From the NCBI RefSeq assembly GCF_030389965.1, contig NZ_CP128400.1, positions 1,922,001 to 1,986,000 on the forward strand: a stretch of 64,000 nt of DNA, in the 5' to 3' direction. The position numbers were made by a program, and so were the translations under genes. Under the pieces are notes generated by a model, which searched no databases, was not told the DNA's origin, and was given only the letters and a program-made list of their open reading frames with translations. Every line of letters starts with the position of its first letter. The stretch's first letter is position 1. Below are positions 52,921 to 61,967 of this stretch, in pieces. Source of the stretch: Candidatus Chlorohelix allophototropha (lineage in GTDB: Bacteria; Chloroflexota; Chloroflexia; Chloroheliales; Chloroheliaceae).

Positions 52921-53961
52921 ATGCTTCGTGAACAATGGTACGCGGTTTTGGAAAGTGACGAGGTGAAAGTGGGCAAGCCCTTCTATTATAAGCGGCTTGG
53001 CTACGACCTCGTTTTCTGGCGCAGCGAGGCGGGTAAAATCGTGGCGATGGAAGATCGCTGCCCGCACCGTCAGGCTAAACTCAGTCTTGGTAAAATCGTG
53101 GATGGCAACATCGAATGTCCTTTCCACGGTTTTCAGTTCAACTCAAATGGCGAATGTGCGCTCGTTCCTGCCAACGGCATAAACGGAGCAAAACCCAAAG
53201 CTATGCGCCCGCGCGTTTTCCCAACGCAAGAGGCACACGATTTCATCTGGCTGTGGCACGGTGAAGCCAGAGCCACCGGGGATTATCCGCCCATCCCCTT
53301 CTTTACCGAGCAAGGGCTAGAGAATTTCAGCTACAGCACCTTGCGCAAACGCTGGAATACCCACTACACCCGCGCCATCGAAAACCAGCTTGATGTGGCG
53401 CATCTGCCCTTCGTACATGCCACCACCATCGGACGGGGCGGGCGCAAACTCGTCAACGGTCCTTACACCGTATTGGAAGGCGAAACGCTTTACGTGTGGG
53501 TAAATAATGTATTGGATAAAGGGCAACCCGGTCTTAAACCGGGCGAAATGTCGCGTCCTGCCGGGGATTGGCTGATTAGCTTCAAATATCCTAACCTTTG
53601 GCTCAATCGTCTTTCTAGCAAATTTATGCTGGTGGCAGCTTTCGTGCCTATTGACGATGAGCAAACCATGATGTACATCCGTTTCTACCAGAACTTTGTA
53701 AGCGCGAAGCCCTTGCGCAAGCTGTTCAGTTTCATTGCCGCTCAGAGCAGCCGCAAGATTCTAACTCAGGACGAGGGCGTGGTAATCTCGCAGCGTCCCA
53801 AACAGGGTGGGCTGTCCTCCGGCGATAAATACATCCCGGCAGACCGTCCGATTCTGCTCTACTATATGCACCGCAACGAATTGGAACGTAACGCCCCAAT
53901 GCCCGAACCGCCCGCCAACCCCGATGCTGAACTAGAAGTGGCGGGTTTGAGCGAACACTAA
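52921..53961 (+). CDS. Rieske non-haem iron oxygenase
   Basis: A 346-residue ring-hydroxylating-type oxygenase. The Rieske [2Fe-2S] ligands are C47-x-H49 ('EDRCPHRQAKLSLG') and C66-xx-H69 ('IECPFHGFQ'). The mononuclear iron site is in 'ENQLDVAHLPFVH' (N155, D158, H161, H166). The layout suits the VanA / pheophorbide-oxygenase / TIC55-like branch, which demethylates or hydroxylates aromatic or tetrapyrrole substrates. No reductase is encoded next to it, so electrons must come from a separate ferredoxin reductase. I use the ATG at 52921; a GTG at 52903 is possible. The substrate is not predictable. Confidence 0.88.
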   Translation: MLREQWYAVLESDEVKVGKPFYYKRLGYDLVFWRSEAGKIVAMEDRCPHRQAKLSLGKIVDGNIECPFHGFQFNSNGECALVPANGINGAKPKAMRPRVFPTQEAHDFIWLWHGEARATGDYPPIPFFTEQGLENFSYSTLRKRWNTHYTRAIENQLDVAHLPFVHATTIGRGGRKLVNGPYTVLEGETLYVWVNNVLDKGQPGLKPGEMSRPAGDWLISFKYPNLWLNRLSSKFMLVAAFVPIDDEQTMMYIRFYQNFVSAKPLRKLFSFIAAQSSRKILTQDEGVVISQRPKQGGLSSGDKYIPADRPILLYYMHRNELERNAPMPEPPANPDAELEVAGLSEH

Positions 53962-53966
53962 TCAAA

Positions 53967-53996
53967 AAAAGGGCGGCTCGTAACGAACCGCTCTTT
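53967..53996. terminator. Bidirectional terminator
   Basis: AAAAGGGCGGCTCG-TAA-CGAACCGCTCTTTT between the convergent oxygenase and beta-propeller genes. Confidence 0.8.
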
Positions 53997-54018
53997 TGCT
54001 TTTATCTGCTTTAGCGTA

Positions 54019-55725
54019 TTAATCGTTATCGCCCCTGATACGATAGAGCGCATTTGCCTTGTCGGCAGTCAGATAAATTGTGCCTGAATGTCCCACCGCT
54101 ACACCATTGAAGAAAGTTGTGGGCGGCAGTAGCGGCAACCATGCCCCTATCTGAAGTTTATCCACCACCGTAGTTATAGTTCCGGTTTTAAGGTCAACCC
54201 GCGAAAGCCGACCCGCGCCGACCTCTACCACCAGCAAATGACCGTCCCGTTCTAGCGCCAAGCCTTCCGGCTGTGAGAACTGATGCCCATTGAGAATGGG
54301 GTTCGGCTTGGCTATGATAGTGCCTCCCTCCGCCAGCTTGTAAATCAAGCCACTGTACCAATCGGCGGCGTATAGTTCCTTATCATTGCTTGCCAGCCCG
54401 AACGGAATGCCCTGTATTGTTGTAAGAACTGTCCGCACTTCCGCAGGATTTTGCATCACTACTTTTCCCGTGCCAATCTCAGCAACCACAAGATTGCCTC
54501 GGAACTCGATAGCGTTCGTTGGACCTGCGAAATCACGATAATCTTGCACCACCTGTTTGGTTACCGGATCCCAGATTTGCACCGCATTTCCGTTTATGGA
54601 AGTCCATACCAGTTTGTCCCCAAATGGCGCTACCGTCATGGGCTGTACCGCGCTGGTGAACTTACCCAACGGCTTGGGCGTTCCGGATTTGCCGTCATAC
54701 TGGCGCAACGTCCAGAAATCCGCCACGAATACGCGATCATGCCCATCCTTGCCGGGCAATACTGCTACGCCCCCGGCTGCCATCATTCCGGCAGGGCTTA
54801 CCTCGCGCAACTGCTTGTTTTTAAGTATTTCACTGATGCTTCCGCCTGAAGCATCGGAAATAAAGAGCCGCCCATGTGAGTCAAAAGCAAGGTTATCAAT
54901 CCCGCTAACCGGATTCGCCAGCACTTCTTGCTGCATATTATGAAGATTTAACCGAATAACTTGGTTCGGGTTGCTGGTGACTATATTAAGTCGTTCTTGT
55001 GAATCAAACTTAACTGCGGCGGGATTGATACCCGGTTGCGGTAATTCCAGCACAGTAGTGATTTCCTTAGTAGCCACGTTTACCTTAACCACTCGCCCTT
55101 TGTTGTACATCGGTCCGTAGAGATAACCATCCGCGCCAAACGCCATCGCATTCATCTCTCCTGCGACATTGGGTACACCGTATTCGGGGAATTTTAGTAT
55201 GTCGATTGGGGTTGTATTTGCCCCGGTAGGGTCAATCTCGTACAAGCCGTTACCGAAGAAATCGGCGGATACAAAGAGCCGTTTGAAATCTCTGGTAAAA
55301 GCTATCGCGTTTGCGCCCGGTAAGTTGGTAGCCACGATGCTGTGCGTTACGCCGTCCGGGGCGAGTTTACCCACCTCTCCGGTAAATAGCGAAGTCCAGT
55401 ATAGCGAACCGTCCGGTCCGAAAACTAGGTCGTCCGGTGTTTGGACACCGTATTCCTGCCCCAAGCGTTTAACAATTTGCCCGCTGTAGGGATTCATCAC
55501 CACAATTTCGCTACCGAATACACTGGCGATATACAGTAGCCCATTGTGAAAGGCAATGCCGTTTGCGCCGTGAATAGGCGAGCCTTTAACCAGCGTTTGC
55601 AAGTTCCCATGCCCGTCTTTGCCCCAATCCTCTTCCTGTTCTTTGGCAAAGCTCATTCCCAACGTAAGCTGAAAAACAAGCAGCATAGAGACCATCGCAA
55701 GGCTAAACTTCTTAACATTTCTCAT
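54019..55725 (-). CDS. Secreted NHL/SMP-30-like beta-propeller protein
   Basis: A 568-residue exported protein with signal peptide 'FSLAMVSMLLVFQLTLGMSFA-KEQ'. The mature part has about ten repeating blades of the type 'GPDGSLYWTSLFTGEVGKLAPDG', 'FGADGYLYGPMYNKGRVVKVN' and 'FDSHGRLFISDASGGSISEI', as in NHL, SMP-30/gluconolactonase and Vgb-like propellers. There is no Cys after the signal, so it is secreted rather than lipid-anchored. The number of blades suggests either one large propeller or two joined. No catalytic metal site can be assigned. The family is often annotated as lactonase without proof. Confidence 0.8.
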   Translation of the reverse strand: MRNVKKFSLAMVSMLLVFQLTLGMSFAKEQEEDWGKDGHGNLQTLVKGSPIHGANGIAFHNGLLYIASVFGSEIVVMNPYSGQIVKRLGQEYGVQTPDDLVFGPDGSLYWTSLFTGEVGKLAPDGVTHSIVATNLPGANAIAFTRDFKRLFVSADFFGNGLYEIDPTGANTTPIDILKFPEYGVPNVAGEMNAMAFGADGYLYGPMYNKGRVVKVNVATKEITTVLELPQPGINPAAVKFDSQERLNIVTSNPNQVIRLNLHNMQQEVLANPVSGIDNLAFDSHGRLFISDASGGSISEILKNKQLREVSPAGMMAAGGVAVLPGKDGHDRVFVADFWTLRQYDGKSGTPKPLGKFTSAVQPMTVAPFGDKLVWTSINGNAVQIWDPVTKQVVQDYRDFAGPTNAIEFRGNLVVAEIGTGKVVMQNPAEVRTVLTTIQGIPFGLASNDKELYAADWYSGLIYKLAEGGTIIAKPNPILNGHQFSQPEGLALERDGHLLVVEVGAGRLSRVDLKTGTITTVVDKLQIGAWLPLLPPTTFFNGVAVGHSGTIYLTADKANALYRIRGDND

Positions 55726-56490
55726 AAATTATCCCTCCGTTTTCGTACTACCACCTCTTTGTGACTGCAAAACAGACTGTTAGAGTAACTTCGGTTGTCC
55801 AAGAAAAGCGTCATCCTGCCAAGGTAAGCCTATAGGGGTAATTGCTTGTCAGGAAGTTGAACCCTGTTCTAACAATTAGAATCGAAGCAGCGGTGTAGGG
55901 ATTAATGCTATCGGTAAAATCGGTTTCAAGCCCCCGCGAGGGCGTATGTTCCTAAGAGAATCGGGTTCGGTATCCCCCCCGTTCGGTACAATGCCCCGAT
56001 GGGTGACATAATCGGGTGGATGGGGCATAGGCGCAAATACGTGAGATTCGGGTTCGTAGGGACGTATTTGAATACGCCCTTCGCCCGTTGCTCTATCCCA
56101 TAAGATTTGCGCCACCCATCGCCGGGCGCATCACGATGCGCCCCTACGGGAATCGGGTTCGGTAGTTCAATTCGGTAGGAGCGTATTTGAATGCGCCCGG
56201 TATTAGTTCTATTTGCGTGAAAGTTGAATTGGTGGAGGATTTGAACTGCGTCAAAGGCTAAAAGGCGAAAGCATTGTTGCTACAATTTAAGTTAAGGATA
56301 GCAAAACAGGGTAAAAATTCAGGTGAAATTCTTAACAAATTAAATTAATTTTTCATTAGAATTAAGTTGAGTAAACTATTACACCGACAGCTAGAGTCGT
56401 TCGGGGCGGTCGGTTGGCAAAGGTGCACCCTTACGGTTATAATTAGAGCGTAGTTGCGTTACAGCTAAACCCCTACACCGGAGCGCAAAC
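55726..56490. repeat. Intergenic region with clustered palindromic repeats (55930-56200)
   Basis: No gene in about 765 bp. Between 55930 and 56200 are several short palindromes: GTATTTGAATACGCCC, GGGCGCATCACGATGCGCCCC and GCGTATTTGAATGCGCCC, linked by CGGGTTCGGTA-type spacers. The order CATAGGCGC, GTGAGATTCG, TATTTGAATACGCCC and GGGCGCAT..ATGCGCCCCTAC recurs at 58020-58105, on the far side of the TIR-FGE gene. The promoter of that gene should lie in 56290-56480. Confidence 0.7.
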
Positions 56491-57900
56491 ATGCCCGAAC
56501 CCGCCAAACTGAAAGTCTTTCTGTGCCACTCCTCCGGGGATAAGCCCATAGTGCGCGAACTGTATCGCCGCTTGCAAGCTGAAAGCCACTGGCTTGAGCC
56601 GTGGTTGGACGAAGAAGAACTGCTACCCGGACAGATATGGCGCGATGAAATCGAGAAGGCTTTGGAAGAGACTCACCTCATTTTGGTGTGCCTTACGCCC
56701 GAATCGGCGGCAAAAATCGGCTATGTACAGGCTGAGATAGAAACCGCGCTACAATTTGCCAAATATATGCCGGAAGGGTTGAGCAACATCATCCCCTTGA
56801 AACTGGCGGAGTGCGAGCTACCCCGAAAGTTGAGCCGTTGGCAAGCGGTGAATTTCTATGACGAGCGCGGGCGCGACCTGTTGATAAGAGGGCTGCGTCA
56901 CCATGCCAAGAATTTCGGCGTGGTTATACCCGACTCGCCCGTTTCACCATCGCAAAACCCTGCGCTAACACCCGTAATAAAGGTGGCAGAGCCAAAACCC
57001 GCCACGCCCGAAAGCGAGCGCGAAATGATGCTGCGCGAAATTGCCGACCTCAATACCAGCCACACCCGCCGTTTGCAAATCGGCGACAGGCTGAGCGAAA
57101 TCGGCGACCCCCGGCGCGGCGTGGGCGTGCGCGAGGATGGGCTGCCCGACATTGCGTGGCTACCCGTATATCCGGGCGGAAGGCTGGAGATTGAGGAACA
57201 GACCTTTGAAATTCAACTCTTTTATTATATTGCTAAATATCAAGTGACTTACGCTCAATATAAAGCCTTTGTGAAAGCAACGGATGGCTACCAAAACCGG
57301 GAGTGGTGGCAAGGTTTCCCGGAAAAATACCAGCCGCAAAGGCTGGACGAGCAAAAGCAAAAAGGTTTGAGCAACCCTAGCGACAGGGTGTCGTGGTATC
57401 AGGCAGTGGCGTTTGGGCGGTGGCTGAACAAACACATGCAGGGTTGGCAATTGACCAGTTCGGAAGATATAGGCAACCCTTTAATCATCGGCAATAACGC
57501 GGAGGTGCGTTTGCCAACCGAATGGGAATGGCAGTGGGCAGCGCAAGGGGGTAGCCAACAGCGTGAATATCCGTGGGGCGCATGGCAAGAGGGCTACGCC
57601 AATACGGTGGAAGCGGGTTTGAAGCGAACAACGGCGGTGGGCATGTATCCGCAAGGGGCAGCGACTTGTGGGGCAATGGATATAAGCGGCAATCTGTTGG
57701 AGTGGTGTCAGAACAAATACCAGAAGCCTTCGGAAGTGGTGGTGGACGGGAGCGGAGAGATGCGGGTGATACGGGGCGGAGCTTTCCCCGGCAGTCGGAC
57801 TCTTGCGTCCTGTATGTCCCGCAACCACGTCATTCCGCACCGCGGTAGCCTCGCTTTTGGTTTTCGGGTGGTGTTGTGTTCCGCTATTGCGCCCCTCTGA
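56491..57900 (+). CDS. TIR domain fused to formylglycine-generating-enzyme-fold (FGE/C-type-lectin) domain
   Basis: A 469-residue protein. Residues 7-130 are a TIR domain closely related to that of the 42330-44033 protein ('VFLCHSSGDKPIVRELYRRL', 'EPWLDEEELLPGQIWRDEIEKALEETHLILVCLTPESAAKIGYVQAEI'; putative catalytic E82). After a linker, residues 205-465 form an FGE-sulfatase-like domain: 'FYYIAKYQVTYAQYKAFV', 'VRLPTEWEWQWAAQGG', 'AMDISGNLLEWCQNKY', 'MRVIRGGAFPG' and 'FGFRVVLCS'. The active-site cysteine pair of true FGE is not evident, so ligand binding is more likely than catalysis. TIR-FGE fusions with this C-terminal layout include known diversity-generating-retroelement targets. No reverse transcriptase is in the window. 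Confidence 0.87.
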   Translation: MPEPAKLKVFLCHSSGDKPIVRELYRRLQAESHWLEPWLDEEELLPGQIWRDEIEKALEETHLILVCLTPESAAKIGYVQAEIETALQFAKYMPEGLSNIIPLKLAECELPRKLSRWQAVNFYDERGRDLLIRGLRHHAKNFGVVIPDSPVSPSQNPALTPVIKVAEPKPATPESEREMMLREIADLNTSHTRRLQIGDRLSEIGDPRRGVGVREDGLPDIAWLPVYPGGRLEIEEQTFEIQLFYYIAKYQVTYAQYKAFVKATDGYQNREWWQGFPEKYQPQRLDEQKQKGLSNPSDRVSWYQAVAFGRWLNKHMQGWQLTSSEDIGNPLIIGNNAEVRLPTEWEWQWAAQGGSQQREYPWGAWQEGYANTVEAGLKRTTAVGMYPQGAATCGAMDISGNLLEWCQNKYQKPSEVVVDGSGEMRVIRGGAFPGSRTLASCMSRNHVIPHRGSLAFGFRVVLCSAIAPL

Positions 57901-57917
57901 ACTCTGAAAGAGAAACC

Positions 57918-58105
57918 GGGCGGTTCGCGAACCGCCCCTACAAATCGGTTCTCATGAGATTCGGTTCGGGTAGGGGCGTGGCTCGACACGCCCGGCGAGG
58001 GGTGGGCAATCGGGGGATTGGCATAGGCGCGAACGGGTGAGATTCGAGTATTTGAATACGCCCTCCGTTTGGGTTAAAACCGGGCGCATCGGAATGCGCC
58101 CCTAC
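57918..58105. repeat. Cluster of palindromic interspersed repeats downstream of TIR-FGE
   Basis: GGGCGGTTCGCGAACCGCCC (57918-57937), GGGGCGTGGCTCGACACGCCC (about 57973-57993), GTATTTGAATACGCCC (about 58048-58063) and GGGCGCATCGGAATGCGCCCC (58082-58102). The last two repeat the order seen at 56060-56150. Confidence 0.75.
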
Positions 58106-58116
58106 CCGAACGGGGA

Positions 58117-59676
58117 CTATTCCGGGTAACGCTCTTGCAGCGTTTCTTCAATCAGGCGTTGCTTGAGTTGCCACAGGTTCTCGGTTAGGGAAACGTGGTA
58201 AACATGCGGCTTGATGAGGCGGCGCACCCCTTCATCCAACCGGGCTAAATCGGTATCGCGCACCGCTCGCATCTCCTCCAGCGAAGGGCTATCGTAAACG
58301 AATTTGCCCTCGCGCACCACTTCCACCAACAACGGCTCGATTTTCTCAATTTCGCTGACGTTCAAAATACGATACTTTGTCGGGTCGGCGGGATGGTACA
58401 AGCGCAGATGCTCATGCTGATTCAGTTCTTCCCCTTCGAGGCTCAACACATCGGCGGTGGCTTTGCCGCGCTTGTCGTACAATCGCCAAACCTGCTTGTT
58501 GCCGGGATTGGGAATTTTGGAAGGCGATTCGGATAGCTTCAAAGCGGGCAACCACTCGCCCTTTTGCTCTACCGCTACCAGCTTGAAAACTCCCCCCAAC
58601 GCGGGATGTCCGCCCGAAGTGATGAGATGCGTTCCTACGCCATAAACCAAACGCGCCAACAATTTGTCCGGTTCAACCCCATAGCGGGGCGCTTCCGTCA
58701 CAATTTGGCTCTGGATTTGCCAGATTAACAATTCATCCAGTTCATTGGAAAGCACGATAGAAGTATCGGGGAAACCGGCAGCATCCAACATACGCGCCCC
58801 TTGAATGCTCAGGTAAGCAAGGTCGCCCGAATCGAGGCGAATACCGGCGGGCTTGTGACCCTTGCGGCGCAATTCCTCGAACACCTTGATGGCGTTCGGT
58901 ATCCCGCTTTCGAGGGTATTGACCGTATCTACCAGCAAAATACAATCGTCAGGATAAACCTCGGCAAAGGCGCGAAAGGATTCCAGTTCGCCCTCGCCTA
59001 GCGCATTGAACAATTGCACCATGCTATGGGCGTGTGTGCCGCGTGGCGGATAGCCTAGCACATGCGAAATCCCCACGTTCGAGGTAAAATCCGCGCCACC
59101 GATGAGAGCCGCTCGCGCCCCGGCATTTGCGCCCGTTCCCTGCCCGCGCCGCATCCCAAATTCTAGCACCGTTCTGCCACCCGCTGCCTGCCGCAACCGC
59201 GCCGCTTTGGTAGCAATCAAAACCTGATAATTCAGGATATTGAGCAACGCCGACTCGATAACTTGCGCCATCCCGATAGGGCCAGTAACCACCGTCAGCG
59301 GCACATCGGGATGCACCACCCGCCCTTCCGGGATAGCGTGCAGGGTCAACCCTTCAAAATTACCGTTGGCGCGAAGCCATTCCAGAAAATCATCGGCGAA
59401 CAAGCGCGTCCCGTTGCGGTTGGTGTGGCTGCGCAGGTATTCTATATCTTCATCCCGGAAATAGCTCTCTTTCATCCAGTCAACCAGCCATTCCAACCCG
59501 GCGTTGATGCAAAAGCCCGCCGAATGTCCGCCGTAATCGGGATAATTGCGGAAATAATGGTCAAACTGCGCCTTCTTTTCGTGCAAGCCCTGCCGAAAAT
59601 AAAGCTGTGCCATTGTAAGCTGATATTGATCGGTGAAAAGAATTCCTTCAGCGGTGCGTTGCTGCGCCCTGTTCAT
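58117..59676 (-). CDS. pncB: Nicotinate phosphoribosyltransferase
   Basis: A 519-residue NAD-salvage enzyme that joins nicotinate and PRPP to give nicotinate mononucleotide with ATP hydrolysis. It opens '[34 protein letters not shown]'. Key motifs are '[31 protein letters not shown]' (substrate and phosphate binding), '[27 protein letters not shown]' and '[13 protein letters not shown]'. Length is normal for the bacterial family. I start at 59676 (MNRAQQ), with AAGGAGATTCAGTA before it; the frame is open to 59700. Because TIR proteins consume NAD+, a salvage gene beside TIR-FGE is notable, but it is a housekeeping gene on the other strand. Confidence 0.93.
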   Translation of the reverse strand: MNRAQQRTAEGILFTDQYQLTMAQLYFRQGLHEKKAQFDHYFRNYPDYGGHSAGFCINAGLEWLVDWMKESYFRDEDIEYLRSHTNRNGTRLFADDFLEWLRANGNFEGLTLHAIPEGRVVHPDVPLTVVTGPIGMAQVIESALLNILNYQVLIATKAARLRQAAGGRTVLEFGMRRGQGTGANAGARAALIGGADFTSNVGISHVLGYPPRGTHAHSMVQLFNALGEGELESFRAFAEVYPDDCILLVDTVNTLESGIPNAIKVFEELRRKGHKPAGIRLDSGDLAYLSIQGARMLDAAGFPDTSIVLSNELDELLIWQIQSQIVTEAPRYGVEPDKLLARLVYGVGTHLITSGGHPALGGVFKLVAVEQKGEWLPALKLSESPSKIPNPGNKQVWRLYDKRGKATADVLSLEGEELNQHEHLRLYHPADPTKYRILNVSEIEKIEPLLVEVVREGKFVYDSPSLEEMRAVRDTDLARLDEGVRRLIKPHVYHVSLTENLWQLKQRLIEETLQERYPE

Positions 59677-59705
59677 TACTGAATCTCCTTGATAGTACAA
59701 GTTTT

Positions 59706-59971
59706 GTAACTATTCAACTCCCTACCCCCTCAAGAGGGGAAGTAGGAGAGAGGAGTTCAAGGGGACACCCCTTGCCACCCCGCACAGGGGTTGCGCCCCT
59801 GAGAACCCCGCTCGGATTCCGTTAACCCTCTCAAGAGGGGAAATAGGAGAGAGGAGTTTAAGGGGACACCCACCTGTGCCCCGTATGGGGTATGCCACCC
59901 CGCACAGGGGTTGCGCCCCTGAGAACCCCGCTCAGATTAAAGGTCTATTTTCTATCCGGCTGAATAGGTAC
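59706..59971 (+). repeat. Composite (double) MITE-like element
   Basis: Begins GTAACTATTCA (59706-59716) and ends TGAATAGGTAC (59961-59971). Two tandem internal units each contain CCCTCAAGAGGGGAA-TAGGAGAGAGGAGTT, GGGGACACCCC and CCCCGCACAGGGGTTGCGCCCCTGAGAACCCCGCTC. Flanks CAAGTTTT and AAAATTTT are similar at 6 of 8 positions, possibly an old 8-bp target duplication. From 59972 to 60184 there is no gene. Confidence 0.7.
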
Positions 59972-60184
59972 AAAATTTTGTATATGATACCATATCGTGA
60001 CAAGTACACTATCTATTTACAGTCAAACTGCTATTGAAAAATGTTATTATTATGAGCGCAAATTTGATAGGTAGTCGTGCGGAAACTCTTAAAAATAGAA
60101 AAATTAGGGCTGGTTATTTGCTATAATAGGTTCTTCAAAAAAAGATGCCGCTTAAGGCTTAATTCTAGGTGATAAGGATTTATT

Positions 60185-61258
60185 ATGCCTACGTTTAGGA
60201 ATATTGCAAAGACTTTACCGGGTTTCAAAAATCTATACAAGTATATTCAAGACCTTGAAACCGCCAGAAATTATTTGCAGCAAGAGTCCCGGCATCAAAA
60301 TAAGCATATTCAAGACCTTGAAACTGCCAGAGATTATTTGCAGCAAGAGTTCCGGCAATTGAACTCAACGGTAGAAACTTTAGCAGAACAAGTTGCTGGC
60401 ATACTGCAACCAAAAAGCCAAAAATTATTTGTGCCGGTTGGGCATTTCTATTCACCCTTCCCCGCCGTAGAGGAAATAAAACAGCAAGAAGCCGAAATAT
60501 TCGATAAAGCGAATAAACATTTACCCGCGATAGAATTAAACGAACCAGCGCAAGTTGCGCTATTGCTGGAACTATCCCGCTATTTTTCAGATTGGCCCTT
60601 TTCACCTGATAAATCCGAAAACCTCCGGTACTACCAGAATAATGACTTTTTTGGACACTGGGATGCCCTATCCCTCTACTCTATCCTGCGCCACTTGAAG
60701 CCCCCCAAGCTTTTTGAGATAGGCTCAGGCTTTTCTTCCGCGCTGATGCTGGATACAAATGAACTGTTTTTGGATAATTCGATAGAGCTAACTTTTATCG
60801 AGCCTTATCCTGAGCGTTTATTATTGTTACTTGGAGAAGAAGAAAAGAAGCGAATCAGGCTGTTCCAACAGAAGCTTCAAGACGTGCCGTTGGATAAGTT
60901 CAGGGAGTTGGAAGCGGGCGACATATTATTTATTGATTCAACCCATGTGGCAAAAACGGGTAGCGATGTAAACTATATTTTGTTCCACATTTTGCCCGCC
61001 TTGAATAAAGGGGTATATATCCATTTTCACGATGTGTTCTATCCTTTTGAATACGTCTCGAATTGGGTTTATGAGGGTAGAGGCTGGAATGAAGCTTACA
61101 TGCTTAGAGCATTTCTGGAGTACAACAAGCAGTTTGAAATTTATTACTTTGTAGATTTCGTTCAGACTCACTTTTCCCAGTTAGTTAAAGATAAATTGCC
61201 TCCCACCTTACAGCAACCTTTAGGGGCTAGTCTGTGGTTGAAAAAGCTCGAAGATTAA
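60185..61258 (+). CDS. SAM-dependent methyltransferase-like protein with N-terminal coiled coil
   Basis: A 357-residue protein. Residues 20-80 form a coiled coil containing two near-identical 21-residue units (YIQDLETARNYLQQ / HIQDLETARDYLQQ), exactly three heptads each. The C-terminal domain (about 160-355) resembles class I methyltransferases of the Methyltransf_24 type: motif I 'PKLFEIGSGFSSALMLD', an acidic end of strand 2 in 'LTFIEPYPERL', and 'GDILFIDSTHVAKTGSDV'. Such proteins often modify surface glycans or act in polysaccharide clusters, but no glycosyltransferase is nearby. It could also be a non-methylating member. Confidence 0.78.
   Translation: MPTFRNIAKTLPGFKNLYKYIQDLETARNYLQQESRHQNKHIQDLETARDYLQQEFRQLNSTVETLAEQVAGILQPKSQKLFVPVGHFYSPFPAVEEIKQQEAEIFDKANKHLPAIELNEPAQVALLLELSRYFSDWPFSPDKSENLRYYQNNDFFGHWDALSLYSILRHLKPPKLFEIGSGFSSALMLDTNELFLDNSIELTFIEPYPERLLLLLGEEEKKRIRLFQQKLQDVPLDKFRELEAGDILFIDSTHVAKTGSDVNYILFHILPALNKGVYIHFHDVFYPFEYVSNWVYEGRGWNEAYMLRAFLEYNKQFEIYYFVDFVQTHFSQLVKDKLPPTLQQPLGASLWLKKLED
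60242..60367 (+). repeat. Two tandem 63-bp in-frame repeats
   Basis: Units 60242-60304 and 60305-60367 are highly similar at DNA level and encode 21-residue, three-heptad coiled-coil blocks. Confidence 0.85.
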
Positions 61259-61301
61259 CATTTATATACAGTTCAAATCGAAAACACCACTTGAGGGGTG
61301 A

Positions 61302-61410
61302 GGGAATCCGAACGGGGTTCTCAGGGGTGAAATCCCTGTGCGGGGTCGCATACCCCATACGGGGCACAGGTGGGTGTCCCCTTGAACTCACCTGCCCTCC
61401 TCCTCTCCGG
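61302..61410 (-). repeat. MITE-like element, partial copy
   Basis: Contains GAACGGGGTTCTCAGGGGTG, CCCCTGTGCGGGGT, CATACCCCATACGGGGCACAGGTGGG and GTGTCCCCTTGAACTCA, matching the inner part of the element at 59706-59971 in the opposite orientation. No clear termini. The rest of 61259-61648 shows no gene. Confidence 0.6.
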
Positions 61411-61648
61411 CGAGAGCAACAGTTAAAAGAAGATATAGCATTAAGCCTGATTTGTTGTTATAGTACAATCGGGCTATGACCTTTTTTTAATATTCCTGAT
61501 GGAGTAAAATTTATCAAAGAGCCAAGGGCATCTTGTCTCAAATTCCGTGTAATATTCTCCCAAGAATGGCAAAAAAGACCTTTGCTTCAGCGTAGCCCGA
61601 ATTTCCCGAATTTAGCTAGCTGCTTTAACAAAAGGGAGATATATTAAT

Positions 61649-61849
61649 ATGATTACACTACGGGATTTGCTTAAAAATAAGGTAACGGTTGAGAAAAAAT
61701 CCGGTTTGCTGCCCCGATTGCAAGGGCAAGGTTTGGTAGAATACGCTTTGGTCTTGATGTTCGTGGCAATCGTGGTAATCGCTATACTGGTATTTCTAGG
61801 ACCTCAGATTGGAACTATGTTCAGTTCTGTAACCAAGAGCCTTTCATAA
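61649..61849 (+). CDS. Flp-type (type IVb) pilin-like protein
   Basis: A 66-residue protein: a basic N-terminal leader ending '...LPRLQGQG', then L-V-E-Y-A-L-V-L, the core of Flp/TadE-type pilins, with the invariant Glu at position 5 after the processing Gly. A hydrophobic helix (LMFVAIVVIAILVFLGPQI) and a short polar tail follow. A TadV/PilD-type peptidase would cut after the Gly and the protein would assemble into a thin pilus. GGGAG precedes the ATG. No tad assembly genes are in the window, so it is an orphan copy here. Confidence 0.8.
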   Translation: MITLRDLLKNKVTVEKKSGLLPRLQGQGLVEYALVLMFVAIVVIAILVFLGPQIGTMFSSVTKSLS

Positions 61850-61862
61850 AAGCAAAGCTTTG

Positions 61863-61963
61863 AAGCAGGGCGGGTATTGCAAGTTCGGAATTTCCATTTT
61901 CAACGTTCACCCCAAATGTTAAGAAAATCGTTTTTGTAGGGGCGGTTCGCGAACCGCCCCATG
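61863..61963. repeat. Left arm of a long inverted repeat around IS copy 2
   Basis: Imperfectly complementary to about 63383-63483. The innermost 46 nt (61918-61963 versus 63383-63428) are a perfect match in inverted orientation. They include the palindrome GGGGCGGTTCGCGAACCGCCCC. Confidence 0.8.
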
Positions 61964-61967
61964 GTCG

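Noticed and set aside
55876-56115. 79-codon minus-strand frame
   Set aside because: It is translated palindromic repeat sequence; the same words recur in other frames elsewhere.
56491-57900. A complete diversity-generating retroelement
   Set aside because: No reverse transcriptase, accessory gene or template repeat is visible in the window, so only a possible target protein is reported.
55930-58105. Palindromic repeats considered as a CRISPR array
   Set aside because: Spacing is irregular, repeats differ and a gene lies between the groups; no cas genes are present.
42330-59676. TIR genes plus pncB as one NAD-based defence operon
   Set aside because: pncB is on the opposite strand with its own ribosome site and is a common housekeeping gene; the TIR genes are 12 kb apart.
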